Assembly (NCBI GenBank): GCA_037385045.1
Contig: JARRNJ010000082.1
Span: 1-24,462 of the forward strand
Direction: 5' to 3'
DNA: 24,462 nt
Origin: JARRNJ01 sp037385045
GTDB taxonomy: Bacteria > Pseudomonadota > Gammaproteobacteria > JASBUN01
In this document: one piece after another, positions 16,607 to 24,082 of the stretch
Layout of the letters: each line of letters begins with the position of its first letter
Position numbering within the stretch: the first letter of the stretch is position 1
Notes under the pieces: generated by a model
Told to the model about the DNA's origin: nothing
What the model saw: only the letters and a program-made list of their open reading frames with translations
Database searches by the model: none
Translations under genes and position numbers: made by a program

Positions 16607-16720
16607 TACCAACCATAAAGTATGGCCTATGGCTCGAAGGTCGCCGTGTGCGGTCCAGCGCCTTCGTTTCTCAATCCGCCGTCTTTTGGCCGCCGCCGTA
16701 CCCGTTCCGCCAATTGGTGC

Positions 16721-16749
16721 TTGCTTTTTTGTGCGCGCGCGCCTAGATA
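16721..16749 (+). promoter_or_regulatory. Possible promoter of the ABC-amidase operon
   Basis: TTGCTT (16721-16726) and TAGATA (16744-16749) are 17 bp apart; a run of TATATA follows at 16748-16753. The site lies about 50-80 nt before the first gene of the operon, at the start of an AT-rich stretch. The -10 is a poor match, so support is modest. Confidence 0.3.
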
Positions 16750-16799
16750 TATACCTGAGTTATACGAGATAAAAATTTCAACTCATTCCGGGAGCAATC

Positions 16800-17801
16800 A
16801 TGACAAAGAAACGCTTTGGATGGCGTGTTCTCCCATCCGTGACACTCATTTTTTCTCTCTTCACTGTGCTGGCAGTTGCACCCAATGCATACGCAGAGGA
16901 GGTTGTAAACTACGGCGTCCAGCCTGCCACTCAACCAATCTATATCGCCCATGCCATCGGACTGCTCAAACCGATCGAGAAGAAATACAACGTCAAAATC
17001 GTATTTCGCAAGTTTTCCTATGGTGCACCCGAGAACCAGGCAATGGCGGCCGGACAGCTACAGATCGCCTCGGCAGGCATGGGGCCGGCGGTAGTTGCTG
17101 CGGCACGCCTGCCGGCGAAGCTGCTTGCCATATCGATTCTGGAACAGACCGCACTGATGGTGCCCAAGGATTCGCCAATTCACTCGGTCAAGGGTCTCAA
17201 GGGCAAGACGGTCGCCTTTCCAGGTGTTGGTTCGCAGCAGTATCCGCTGTTGCTGAAGGCGCTTTCAGACGCAGGGTTGACCGTGCACGACATCCATCTG
17301 TTCAAGACCAAGGGCTCCGAAATCGGGCCTTTGCTCAAAGATCATTCGGTGGACGCAGGAATTACCTGGGACCCGCACGTTTCCTACGCGCTCGCCAACG
17401 GCTGGGCTCGCGTACTCGTTAAAGCCGAAAATATCCTGCCGATCATGCAGGGCCACTATATCGGCAACGGCGAATACGCGCGCGTGGATTTCATCAACAA
17501 GCATCCGCATTTGGTCCAAGCGCTCATCGACGCCAACGTCAAGGCGATCGACTACATACTCAAACACCCACACGAGGCGGCAAAACTGTGGGCCAAAGAG
17601 GTCGGCATTCCGAAGAAAGTTGCCGAATACTCCCTGAAAGAGAAGATCTCCGTCTACAGCCTCGACGTAGTACCACGTGCCTCAGCAATGAATGCCTACA
17701 CGGGGTTCCTGAAGAAGGCCGGGATATTGAAGCCCACCGACAACCCCAAGTTGGATCCGTCGTTTGCAGAGAAGGCACTGCATGAGCTCAAAACAAACTG
17801 A
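16800..17801 (+). CDS. ABC transporter substrate-binding protein, NMT1/SsuA-like
   Basis: This 333-aa periplasmic binding protein belongs to the nitrate/sulfonate/taurine/thiamine-precursor group (NMT1/THI5-like). The signal peptide covers residues 1-32, with likely cleavage AYA|EEV and no lipobox. The mature part opens with VNYGVQPATQPIYIAHAIGLL, then GAPENQAMAAGQLQIASAGMGP, KGLKGKTVAFPGVGSQQYPLLLKAL and HSVDAGITWDPHVSYALANG, all typical of the family's two-lobed fold. GGGAG lies 6 nt before the ATG. It is the first gene of a tight four-gene operon with a permease, an ATPase and an amidase. The substrate cannot be read from sequence; the amidase neighbour suggests an amide-containing organic compound. 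Confidence 0.9.
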   Translation: MTKKRFGWRVLPSVTLIFSLFTVLAVAPNAYAEEVVNYGVQPATQPIYIAHAIGLLKPIEKKYNVKIVFRKFSYGAPENQAMAAGQLQIASAGMGPAVVAAARLPAKLLAISILEQTALMVPKDSPIHSVKGLKGKTVAFPGVGSQQYPLLLKALSDAGLTVHDIHLFKTKGSEIGPLLKDHSVDAGITWDPHVSYALANGWARVLVKAENILPIMQGHYIGNGEYARVDFINKHPHLVQALIDANVKAIDYILKHPHEAAKLWAKEVGIPKKVAEYSLKEKISVYSLDVVPRASAMNAYTGFLKKAGILKPTDNPKLDPSFAEKALHELKTN

Positions 17802-18624
17802 CCCAACGAGCGTTCTGTCACCGCCGGCCCCGATGGGTCGGCGCGTGGCCGGCGCTTCCGGCTCTGCCCTGCGCAACGTCTGGTCGAAGGTGGCGCCGTT
17901 CCTGTACGCTTCGGCTACCATTGTCATTATCTGGGAATTGGTGGTGGTCATCACCAAGCCTGATGTCGCCATCCTGCCATCCCCGCTGCAGTCCGCCGAG
18001 ACCTTCGGGCACCTGCTGACCAACGGTGAGCTGGCGAGAGACGTCTATGCGAGCCTGCGGCGAGTCATATTGGCCTGGTTGGCGGCCGCGGTGCTCGGCA
18101 TTCCTCTCGGACTGGTAATGGGGTACTCGCGGCGTTTCGAGAAGATCGCCGATCCGTTCATTGAGCTGTTTCGCCCCATATCGCCATTGGCGTGGATCCC
18201 CTTGGCCATTCTCTGGTTCGGTATCGGCGAGATCGGCAAGGTATTCGTCGTACTGGTGGGTACTTTTTTCCCCATCGTGTTAAGCACTGTTGCCGGAGTA
18301 AAGAGCATCGATCCCACGTTGATAAATGCGGCACGCGTGTACGGCTGTACCAGCGGTACATCACTGTTCCGAAAAGTGATTCTTCCCGCGTCGTTGCCCA
18401 GCATAGTGGTTGGTCTGCGTATTTCCTTCGGAACCGGATGGGCCGCGATCATCGCTGCCGAGCTTGTCGCCGCTCAGTCGGGGTTAGGCTACCTGATCGC
18501 CAACGGAATGGAGATCCTGCGGGCCGACGAAGTTCTTGTCGGCATGGCCGTGATCGGTGTCTTGGGCGTATTGTTCGACTCGGTGTTCCGCTATGCGCAC
18601 CGGCGCCTCGTCTGGACGGAGTAA
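17782..18624 (+). CDS. ABC transporter permease, SsuC/TauC-like
   Basis: This 280-aa inner-membrane permease starts at MSSKQTDPTS, with GAAGG 7 nt upstream, and overlaps the binding-protein gene by 20 nt, pointing to coupled translation. About six membrane segments are visible, starting with FLYASATIVIIWELVVVI and VILAWLAAAVLGIPLGLVMG. The family features PSPLQSAETFGHLL, FIELFRPISPLAWIPLAILWFG and the EAA-type cytoplasmic loop INAARVYGCTSGTSLFRKVILPAS that contacts the ATPase are present. It forms the channel for the compound delivered by the upstream binding protein. Confidence 0.92.
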   Translation: MSSKQTDPTSVLSPPAPMGRRVAGASGSALRNVWSKVAPFLYASATIVIIWELVVVITKPDVAILPSPLQSAETFGHLLTNGELARDVYASLRRVILAWLAAAVLGIPLGLVMGYSRRFEKIADPFIELFRPISPLAWIPLAILWFGIGEIGKVFVVLVGTFFPIVLSTVAGVKSIDPTLINAARVYGCTSGTSLFRKVILPASLPSIVVGLRISFGTGWAAIIAAELVAAQSGLGYLIANGMEILRADEVLVGMAVIGVLGVLFDSVFRYAHRRLVWTE

Positions 18625-18627
18625 TCA

Positions 18628-19425
18628 ATGGCTGTATCCAATGGTAAGCCTCTGCAAATCCGTGGACTCGAAAAAACCTACCATACACGCTCCGGCGAGG
18701 CGGTTGAGGCATTATGTCCAATCGACATGGATATCGAAGCGGGCGAGTTCGTCGCGGTAGTCGGCCCGTCAGGGTGCGGCAAAAGCACGCTTTTGCAACT
18801 TCTGGCCGGTATCGTAGAGCCGACCGCCGGCGAGGCGCACGCCGACAGTGCCCTGATCAGAGGACCCAGCATTGATCGCAGCATGGTGTTCCAGCACTAT
18901 GCGCTGTTTCCCTGGTTGACGGTCCGGCGCAACGTCGAGTTTGGTCTCGAACGCAAGCGTATACCGCGAGGTGAGCGCAGGGAAATCGCGGATCACTATT
19001 TGAAAATGGTGGGCCTTTCGGCATTCGCTGACAAGGAAACAAGCGAACTTTCCGGTGGCATGAAGCAGCGCGTGGCTATCGCCCGCGCGTTTGCCGTCGA
19101 CCCTTCCATCATCCTGATGGATGAGCCCTTCGGAGCGCTCGATGCGCTTAGTCGGCGGCTGCTCCAACGCGAACTGCTGCGGATCTGGCAGGAACACCGA
19201 AAGACCGTTGTGTTTATTACCCACTCGGTGGTCGAAGCGATCTTCCTGGCAGACCGAATCGTGGTCATGACGGCCCGACCGGGCCGCGTCCGGTCGGATA
19301 TTCGGGTCGACCTGCCTCATCCCCGCGATAACACGGCGGCGGACTTCACCGCGTTGGAGCGCGACATCTACGCCCAGCTCGACGAGGAGCTGACGCGCAG
19401 CTTCGGACTCGAAGAGGGGGGCTAG
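18628..19425 (+). CDS. ABC transporter ATP-binding protein, SsuB/TauB-like
   Basis: This 265-aa cytoplasmic ATPase powers the permease encoded just upstream (3-nt gap). It has Walker A GPSGCGKST, Q-loop VFQHYALFPWLTVRRNV, signature LSGGMKQRVAIARAF, Walker B IILMDEPFGALD and the switch histidine in FITHSVVEA. The motif after the signature, AIFLADRIVVMTARPGRV, is standard for nitrate/sulfonate/taurine-type ATPases. GGAG lies 8 nt before the ATG. All catalytic motifs are intact, so the transporter should be functional. Confidence 0.94.
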   Translation: MAVSNGKPLQIRGLEKTYHTRSGEAVEALCPIDMDIEAGEFVAVVGPSGCGKSTLLQLLAGIVEPTAGEAHADSALIRGPSIDRSMVFQHYALFPWLTVRRNVEFGLERKRIPRGERREIADHYLKMVGLSAFADKETSELSGGMKQRVAIARAFAVDPSIILMDEPFGALDALSRRLLQRELLRIWQEHRKTVVFITHSVVEAIFLADRIVVMTARPGRVRSDIRVDLPHPRDNTAADFTALERDIYAQLDEELTRSFGLEEGG

Positions 19426-19427
19426 GC

Positions 19428-20762
19428 ATGGAGGACGAACTGCTTTCACCGGGAACAGGCGAATCGCCGCTCGCCCGTGACGGCCGGGTCAACGCCACGC
19501 GTGCGACCGAGGCCGCGTTGGCGCGGATCGGCGCAAGAGACGCCGGGCTGCATGCCTTTGTCGACGTCGACGAAGCCGGTGCCTGTGATGCCGCTCGACG
19601 CTGCGACCAGGGCGAATTCCAGGACGCCCCGTTGCGGGGCATGCCGGTGGCGATCAAGGAAGTCGTCGACGTACGCGGGTTGCATTGCGGCTGGGGTACG
19701 GCGATTCACGCGGACCGCATTCCGGGCGATGACGCGCCCGCGGTACAAGCGCTGCGTGCGGCCGGCGCGGTGGTCGTAGGTACGACCGCATCGACGGAGT
19801 ACGCAATCGCCGCCGCCCCAGCCACGTTGAATCCTCATGATCCGACCCGCACTCCCGGCGGTTCTTCAAGCGGTTCGGCCGCGGCGGTCGCCGCGGGGAT
19901 GGTTGCACTTGCGCTCGGCTCGCAAACCATCGGCTCGATCGTGCGACCTGCCACCTACTGTGGCGTTTTCGGACTGAAGCCGACATTCGGCGCCATCAGC
20001 ACACGGATGGCCATGCCCCTGTCGCCCTGGTTGGATCACATCGGCATGTTGGGTCTGTGGTTGGACGACATGCGCCGTGGCTGCGCTGCCCTGTTTCACC
20101 CCGATCCGCACGACCCGCACAGTGAGCACGTTCATCCACCTGCACCGGATGCACTGGCCGCGCGCCCGAATGTGCTCGTCGCGCACGGCCCGCTCGATCA
20201 TCGGGCTCAGCAGCCAAGCCTGGCGGCGGTGCAACGCGCCAGGTCCATCTTCGATCAGGCCGGGCTCCTCGGCGAAGACTGCGCGCTGCCGCAAGCCGCA
20301 CAAACCGGCGAGGCGCTGATCGAAACCCTGTTGTGCCACGACATGGCGCGTTTACACCAACACGACTACGAGACCAATGTCGGTTCCATGAGCGCCCGCG
20401 TCCGTGGATTGATCGAGACCGGGCGAGGGATCACAACCGCTCAATACGACGACGCTGTGGCGCAGCGCGGCGCGCTGCGCGACACGTTACGCGAGCAACT
20501 GCAGGACGATGTATGGCTGGCTCCAGCCGTGGACAGTGTGGCGCCCAAGCGCGAAGAGGGTACGGGGTCGCCGGCGCTGCAAGGGCTGTGGACCCTGTGC
20601 GGGTTTCCCGTTCTGGCCACGCCATGCGGCAAGTTCGAGGGTCTGCCGGTGGGCGTGCAGCTCATCGCTGCTCCCGGACGCGAGGACCTGCTCTTTGGCG
20701 CCGCGGCGGTGCTGACCGAGGGCATCGCGTCGTCATGCTCCCAGCCCGCGAAGGGCGGGTAG
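19428..20762 (+). CDS. Amidase-signature family hydrolase
   Basis: This 444-aa cytoplasmic amidase starts 2 nt after the ATPase stop, with a GAGGGGG ribosome site. The Ser-cisSer-Lys triad is visible: Lys77 in GMPVAIKEVVD, the Gly/Ser-rich loop GGSSSGSAAAVA (about 144-155) and the nucleophile Ser170 in GSQTIGSIVRPATYCG. FGLKPTFG follows, as in the family. Members hydrolyse very different amides (fatty amides, allophanate, indoleacetamide, Glu-tRNA amidotransferase subunit A), so the substrate is open. Length is usual for the short members of the family. Linkage to an NMT1-like importer suggests that it cleaves the imported compound, releasing ammonia or an amine. It is GC-rich, unlike the first gene of the operon. 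Confidence 0.92.
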   Translation: MEDELLSPGTGESPLARDGRVNATRATEAALARIGARDAGLHAFVDVDEAGACDAARRCDQGEFQDAPLRGMPVAIKEVVDVRGLHCGWGTAIHADRIPGDDAPAVQALRAAGAVVVGTTASTEYAIAAAPATLNPHDPTRTPGGSSSGSAAAVAAGMVALALGSQTIGSIVRPATYCGVFGLKPTFGAISTRMAMPLSPWLDHIGMLGLWLDDMRRGCAALFHPDPHDPHSEHVHPPAPDALAARPNVLVAHGPLDHRAQQPSLAAVQRARSIFDQAGLLGEDCALPQAAQTGEALIETLLCHDMARLHQHDYETNVGSMSARVRGLIETGRGITTAQYDDAVAQRGALRDTLREQLQDDVWLAPAVDSVAPKREEGTGSPALQGLWTLCGFPVLATPCGKFEGLPVGVQLIAAPGREDLLFGAAAVLTEGIASSCSQPAKGG

Positions 20763-20788
20763 ACGAAAGCCGTCCAGTATCCCGGCCG

Positions 20789-21190
20789 TCAGGTCTCGGC
20801 GGGCGCTCGATGCAGCATAACGGCCAGAAACCCGCTCCCCAGCAGGCGCGACGGCAGCCCGGCAGGAAGACCGCACCGGCGTAGGCGACCGTCGGGCGTG
20901 GGTGCAGCGCTGCGGCCCATGCTTCCACGCTGCCGCGCGTGTCCCAGCGTGCGCCGCGGTATCCGCCGCGGCCGCGCCTTTTTGCGTAGAGCACACTGCG
21001 GCGGTTCAGCAGGCCCAGAAATACTCCCTCGCGGCATACCCGCCACATTTCAGCCAGCGCCCGCGCCGGCGGCTCGACGAAACACAGGCTGGTGACCGCG
21101 ATACAGTAGTCGAAGGTGCCGTCGGCGAACGGCAGTGCCCGGGCATCGGCGCCAACGGCGGAAGGCGTAGCATCCCCGCTGCGGGCCAGG
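20789..21190 (-). pseudogene. Class I SAM methyltransferase remnant
   Basis: Only the C-terminal half of a methyltransferase-11-type protein remains. One frame reads GADARALPFADGTFDY, IAVTSLCFVEPPARALAEMWRVCREG and LLNRRSVLYAKRRGRGGY, which are the post-II and post-III regions of such enzymes. The SAM-binding motif I (DxGxGxG) is missing: homology stops at repeat B (21192). Near 20853-20867 the reading frame breaks. After VFLPG the sensible continuation, LPSRLLGSGFLAVMLHRAPAET, is in another frame and ends at 20789. The gene is therefore 5'-truncated and frameshifted and should be inactive. It converges with the amidase gene (26-bp gap). Confidence 0.75.
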
Positions 21191-21191
21191 A

Positions 21192-21251
21192 GGCGGGCCG
21201 TTGACGGTAAGCTGCTGCTGGACCTGGGCAGAAGGCCATTTATTCTTCTTA
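21192..21251 (+). repeat. Direct repeat B, copy 2 (60 bp)
   Basis: This is the second copy of 16547-16606, 58/60 identical and in the same orientation. It marks the point where the methyltransferase remnant loses its 5' half and lies 3 bp from repeat A copy 2, whereas in copy 1 the two repeats are 119 bp apart in the opposite order. Confidence 0.93.
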
Positions 21252-21254
21252 CAC

Positions 21255-21479
21255 GTCACGTGGGCGCGCGGCGTTCACCTTCGACGCGAACATCCAGGAC
21301 ACCGTTGCCGACGACGTTTCGGGCGATTTCGAACAAAGCCTGGTGAGTACCGGGTTTGCCTGGAAGATGTCGCAGCCCCATGGCTGGCATCCGGGCGTCG
21401 ATGTCAACCTGACCCACAGCCTGCAATGGACGCGCGCGGGCGGGGGCAGCGGCGGCGTGACCGACTGGCGCGTGCTGGC
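21255..21479 (+). repeat. Direct repeat A, copy 2 (225 bp)
   Basis: It is 223/225 identical to 16203-16427. Here the outer-membrane gene piece has no start and no 5' part. It is joined at 21479/21480 to the 3' end of livF and, on the minus strand, is read as an extension of LivF. Confidence 0.97.
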
Positions 21480-22170
21480 CTAAATACTCATGCATGATTT
21501 CGGGCTTGGCATGCAGGTCGTCGGGCGTACCTTCGTAGACCAGGTGCCCGTTGTTGATGATGTAGCAGCGCTGGGCGATGGACAGGGCCGCGGCGACGTT
21601 CTGTTCCACGATGATGATGGTGCGCCCCTCTTCGGCCAGTTGCTTCGCCACCGTGAGCAGGTCCTGGACGATGATCGGCGCCAGTCCCTCGAACGGCTCA
21701 TCCAGCAGGATCAGGCGCGCATCGCGGATCAGCGCCCGGGCGATGGCCAGCATCTGCTGCTCGCCGCCGGAGAGATCGGTGCCGCGGCTGCGGCGCCGCT
21801 CCTTGAGGCGCGGGAAATACTCGTAGATGCGCTCCAGCGTCCACGGGTGCTCGGCGCTGAGGGCGGCCAGCTGCAGGTTCTCCTCGACGTTGAGGCTGCC
21901 GAAGATGCGCCGTTCCTCCGGCACCAGCTGGATGCCCAGTTGGGCGATCTCGTAGGGCGGCAGGCCGCGGATGTCGCTGCCGTCGAACCGGATGGCGCCA
22001 TCGTGAGCCTTGACGGCTCCCATCAGCGACTTGAGGGTGGTGCTCTTGCCGGCGCCGTTGCGGCCCAGCAGCGCCACCACTTCATGCTCGTTTACGCGCA
22101 AGGAGATATCGAACAGCACGTGGGAGTCGCCGTAGTAGCTGTTGATGTTTTCGACTTCGAGCAGGCTCAT
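21256..22170 (-). CDS. livF: Branched-chain amino acid-type ABC ATPase LivF with antisense-derived tail
   Basis: Residues 1-231 are a normal LivF ATPase: MSLLEVENINSYYG, Walker A GRNGAGKST, Q-loop LVPEERRIF, signature LSGGEQQMLAIARAL, Walker B LILLDEPFEGLAP and IIIVEQN. The sequence reaches PEIMHEYLG, where LivF proteins normally end within a few residues. Here the frame instead enters repeat A and adds about 73 residues (QHAPVGHAAAAPARARP onward) that are the reverse complement of the outer-membrane gene. The ORF is thus a chimera of 304 aa, against about 235 usual. The start shares ATGA with the livM-livG stop. The ATPase core is complete and may still work. LivF pairs with LivG to drive import; the substrate may be an amino acid, amide or urea. 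Confidence 0.88.
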   Translation of the reverse strand: MSLLEVENINSYYGDSHVLFDISLRVNEHEVVALLGRNGAGKSTTLKSLMGAVKAHDGAIRFDGSDIRGLPPYEIAQLGIQLVPEERRIFGSLNVEENLQLAALSAEHPWTLERIYEYFPRLKERRRSRGTDLSGGEQQMLAIARALIRDARLILLDEPFEGLAPIIVQDLLTVAKQLAEEGRTIIIVEQNVAAALSIAQRCYIINNGHLVYEGTPDDLHAKPEIMHEYLGQHAPVGHAAAAPARARPLQAVGQVDIDARMPAMGLRHLPGKPGTHQALFEIARNVVGNGVLDVRVEGERRAPT

Positions 22171-23534
22171 ACCTCTTCCATGCCTCCCAGGTAGGCGTCC
22201 TGGACGCGCTGGTCGTTCTTGATTTCCTCCGGCGTGCCTTCGGCCAGCAGCCGGCCCTCCTGCAGCACGCTGATGTACTCGGCGAGCTCGAACATGGCGT
22301 CCATGTCGTGCTCGACCACCACCAGGGTGCGGCCGGCGCGGATCTGCTTGAGCAGCTGCACCGTGTCGGCACGCTCTCGCGGGCTCATGCCGGCGAGCGG
22401 TTCGTCGAGCAGCAGCACGTTGGGGGCGTTGGCCAGGGCCAGGCCGATCTCCAGGCGGCGCTTTTCACCGTAGGCGAGATCGGTCACCGGAACCTCGGAC
22501 CGCTCGGCCAGGCTGACCATCTCCAGGGTCGCCTCGATCTGGCCGTGCAGGCCTGGGATCCTGTACATGGACTTCAGCATGTCGGGGCGGAATTCGCCGC
22601 GCAGGCGCGCCAGCACCGGGACGGCGAGGTTTTGCGCCACGCTGAGCTTGGTGAACAGCTGGTTGATCTGGTAGCTCTTGCTCATGCCCAGTTGCGACAC
22701 CGCCGTGACTCCCAGGCCGGTGACGTTGGCGCCGTGCAGGAACACTTCGCCCCGGGTCGGCACCACTTCGCCGGCCAGCATCTTGAAGAAGGTGCTCTTG
22801 CCGGCGCCGTTGGGACCGATGATGCCGTGCAGGCGGCCGTCGGGGATGGACATGTTGATGCCCTCGTTGGCCACCACGCCGCCGTAATGCTTGGTGAGAT
22901 CGCGGCATTCCAGCGCCGGGACGCCACCTGTCCCCGGCTTGGCGACGATCGCCAGCCCGCTCTTGATACGCTGCGGCGTATCGGCGTGGAACAGGTGGTC
23001 CGGGACTTCGTCTTCGCGCAGGTGTTCGTCCGGCACCCCGGCGACAATGTGCCGGCGCGTGACTTCGGAAGACAGCTCGGCGCCGTCGTTGGCGGACTCG
23101 TTGCGCGGCAGCCGCGCCAGGACCAGGCTCCTGACCGCACCCAGGATGCCCTGGCGGAAGGCGGTGATGAGAATCACGAACACCAACCCCAGGATGAGCA
23201 TCCAGGCACTGGCCAGCAGGGGGATCTCCTGCAGGTAGTTCTGCAGCCCCAGCCAGACCACCGCGCCCACCATCGGTCCGAACAGCGTCCCGGAGCCGCC
23301 GATGACGCTCTGCATGACCAATTGGCCGGAGGTGTGGAAGGCGAACGCGTCGGGCGGCATGTACGACTGCAGGATGCCCAGCAGGCCGCCCGCGATGCCG
23401 CCGAATCCGGCGGCGATGACGAACGCCGCCAGCTTGTACTTGCGCACCGAGTGCCCGGTGGCCAGCGCCCGCGGCGAGTTGTCGCGCAGCGCCGTGAGCA
23501 CATGCCCGAACGGCGACAGGACGATTAGCCGATG
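22167..23534 (-). CDS. livG: LivM C-terminal half fused to LivG ATPase (frameshifted from livM 5' part)
   Basis: The frame begins to make sense at RLIVLSPFGHVLTALRDNSPRA, the cytoplasmic loop of LivM, and runs through the last LivM membrane segments (AAFVIAAGFGGIAGGLLG, MLILGLVFVILITAFRQG). It then passes a linker (about residues 185-255 of the open frame) into a LivG ATPase: ALECRDLTKHYGGV, Walker A GPNGAGKST, signature LAYGEKRRLEIGLAL, Walker B NVLLLDEPLAGMSP and VVEHDMDAMF. LivM-LivG fusions are known in this transporter class, so the fusion looks natural. The open frame extends to 23654, but its first residues are out-of-frame. The preceding LivM half ends 23525-23530 in another frame, so the intact gene would have spanned 22167-24082. 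Confidence 0.85.
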   Translation of the reverse strand, partial: HRLIVLSPFGHVLTALRDNSPRALATGHSVRKYKLAAFVIAAGFGGIAGGLLGILQSYMPPDAFAFHTSGQLVMQSVIGGSGTLFGPMVGAVVWLGLQNYLQEIPLLASAWMLILGLVFVILITAFRQGILGAVRSLVLARLPRNESANDGAELSSEVTRRHIVAGVPDEHLREDEVPDHLFHADTPQRIKSGLAIVAKPGTGGVPALECRDLTKHYGGVVANEGINMSIPDGRLHGIIGPNGAGKSTFFKMLAGEVVPTRGEVFLHGANVTGLGVTAVSQLGMSKSYQINQLFTKLSVAQNLAVPVLARLRGEFRPDMLKSMYRIPGLHGQIEATLEMVSLAERSEVPVTDLAYGEKRRLEIGLALANAPNVLLLDEPLAGMSPRERADTVQLLKQIRAGRTLVVVEHDMDAMFELAEYISVLQEGRLLAEGTPEEIKNDQRVQDAYLGGMEEV

Positions 23535-24082
23535 AAGAAGAACGCCGCGATGAACCCGAACAGCTCCCAGCCGGTGGACAGGGCGAAGGACCACGAACCC
23601 CAGCCAATTACCGGCGTCGGCACCCCCGCGAGGCCGTTCTCGCCGCCGGTCCATTTGGACAGGGGCGACAGGTCCAGAAAGTGGAACATCTCGGCGAACG
23701 CCAGTGTGATCATGGCGAAGTAGATGCCGCTGCGGCGCAGTGTGAAAAATCCCACCACCACCCCCGCCGCCATGGCCGCCAGCGTGCCGGCGAGCAGCGC
23801 CATGATCACGCCGCCTTCGCCCATATCCAACATCAGCAGCGCGGACACGAACCCCCCGACGCCGAAGAACGCGGATTGGCCGAACGACAGCAGTCCGGTG
23901 AAACCGAACAGAATATCGAAGCCGAGCCCGAACAGCCCCCAGATCAGCACCCGGCTGGCGATATCGGCATTGATGCCGATCAGCGGCAGTATCAACGGGC
24001 AGAGCAGCAGGGCAATGAGAGTGATGAGCTCGGCCACCCAGGGCCGGCTACCGGTCAACGAGGCAATCTTTGCTAGGATCAT
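23525..24082 (-). pseudogene. livM: LivM permease, N-terminal half, ended by frameshift
   Basis: These 185 residues match the first half of LivM: a membrane segment LITLIALLLCPLILPLIG, then the family block LGFDILFGFTGLLSFGQSAFFGVGGF, SGIYFAMITLAFAEMFHF and GGENGLAGVP. The frame stops at IAAFFFIG-TAA, in the middle of a membrane helix, while the rest of LivM (RLIVLSPFG) continues at once in another frame. A short net deletion or a single indel near 23525-23535 explains this; a sequencing error is possible. The ATG shares ATGA with the livH stop. If the lesion is real, the permease pair is broken and the importer inactive. Confidence 0.85.

Larger units (their letters stand above)
16203..21479. 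mobile_element. Repeat-bounded cassette, possible inserted or rearranged island
   Basis: Two sets of direct repeats (A, 225 bp; B, 60 bp) flank about 4.6 kb with a complete ABC importer-amidase operon and a broken methyltransferase. The order is A - 119 bp - B - cargo - B - 3 bp - A. No transposase, integrase or terminal inverted repeat was found, so the mechanism is unknown. The cargo begins with a stretch clearly more AT-rich than its flanks. Homologous recombination between the A copies would excise a 5052-bp circle. Misassembly is the main alternative. Confidence 0.4.

Noticed and set aside
16731..16742. Alternating GC run as a special structure
   Set aside because: Only about 12 bp; such runs are common in high-GC DNA.
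22308..23528. 406-aa open frame antisense to livG/livM
   Set aside because: Shadow frame, His/Gln/Ala-rich, opposite well-recognised ATPase motifs.
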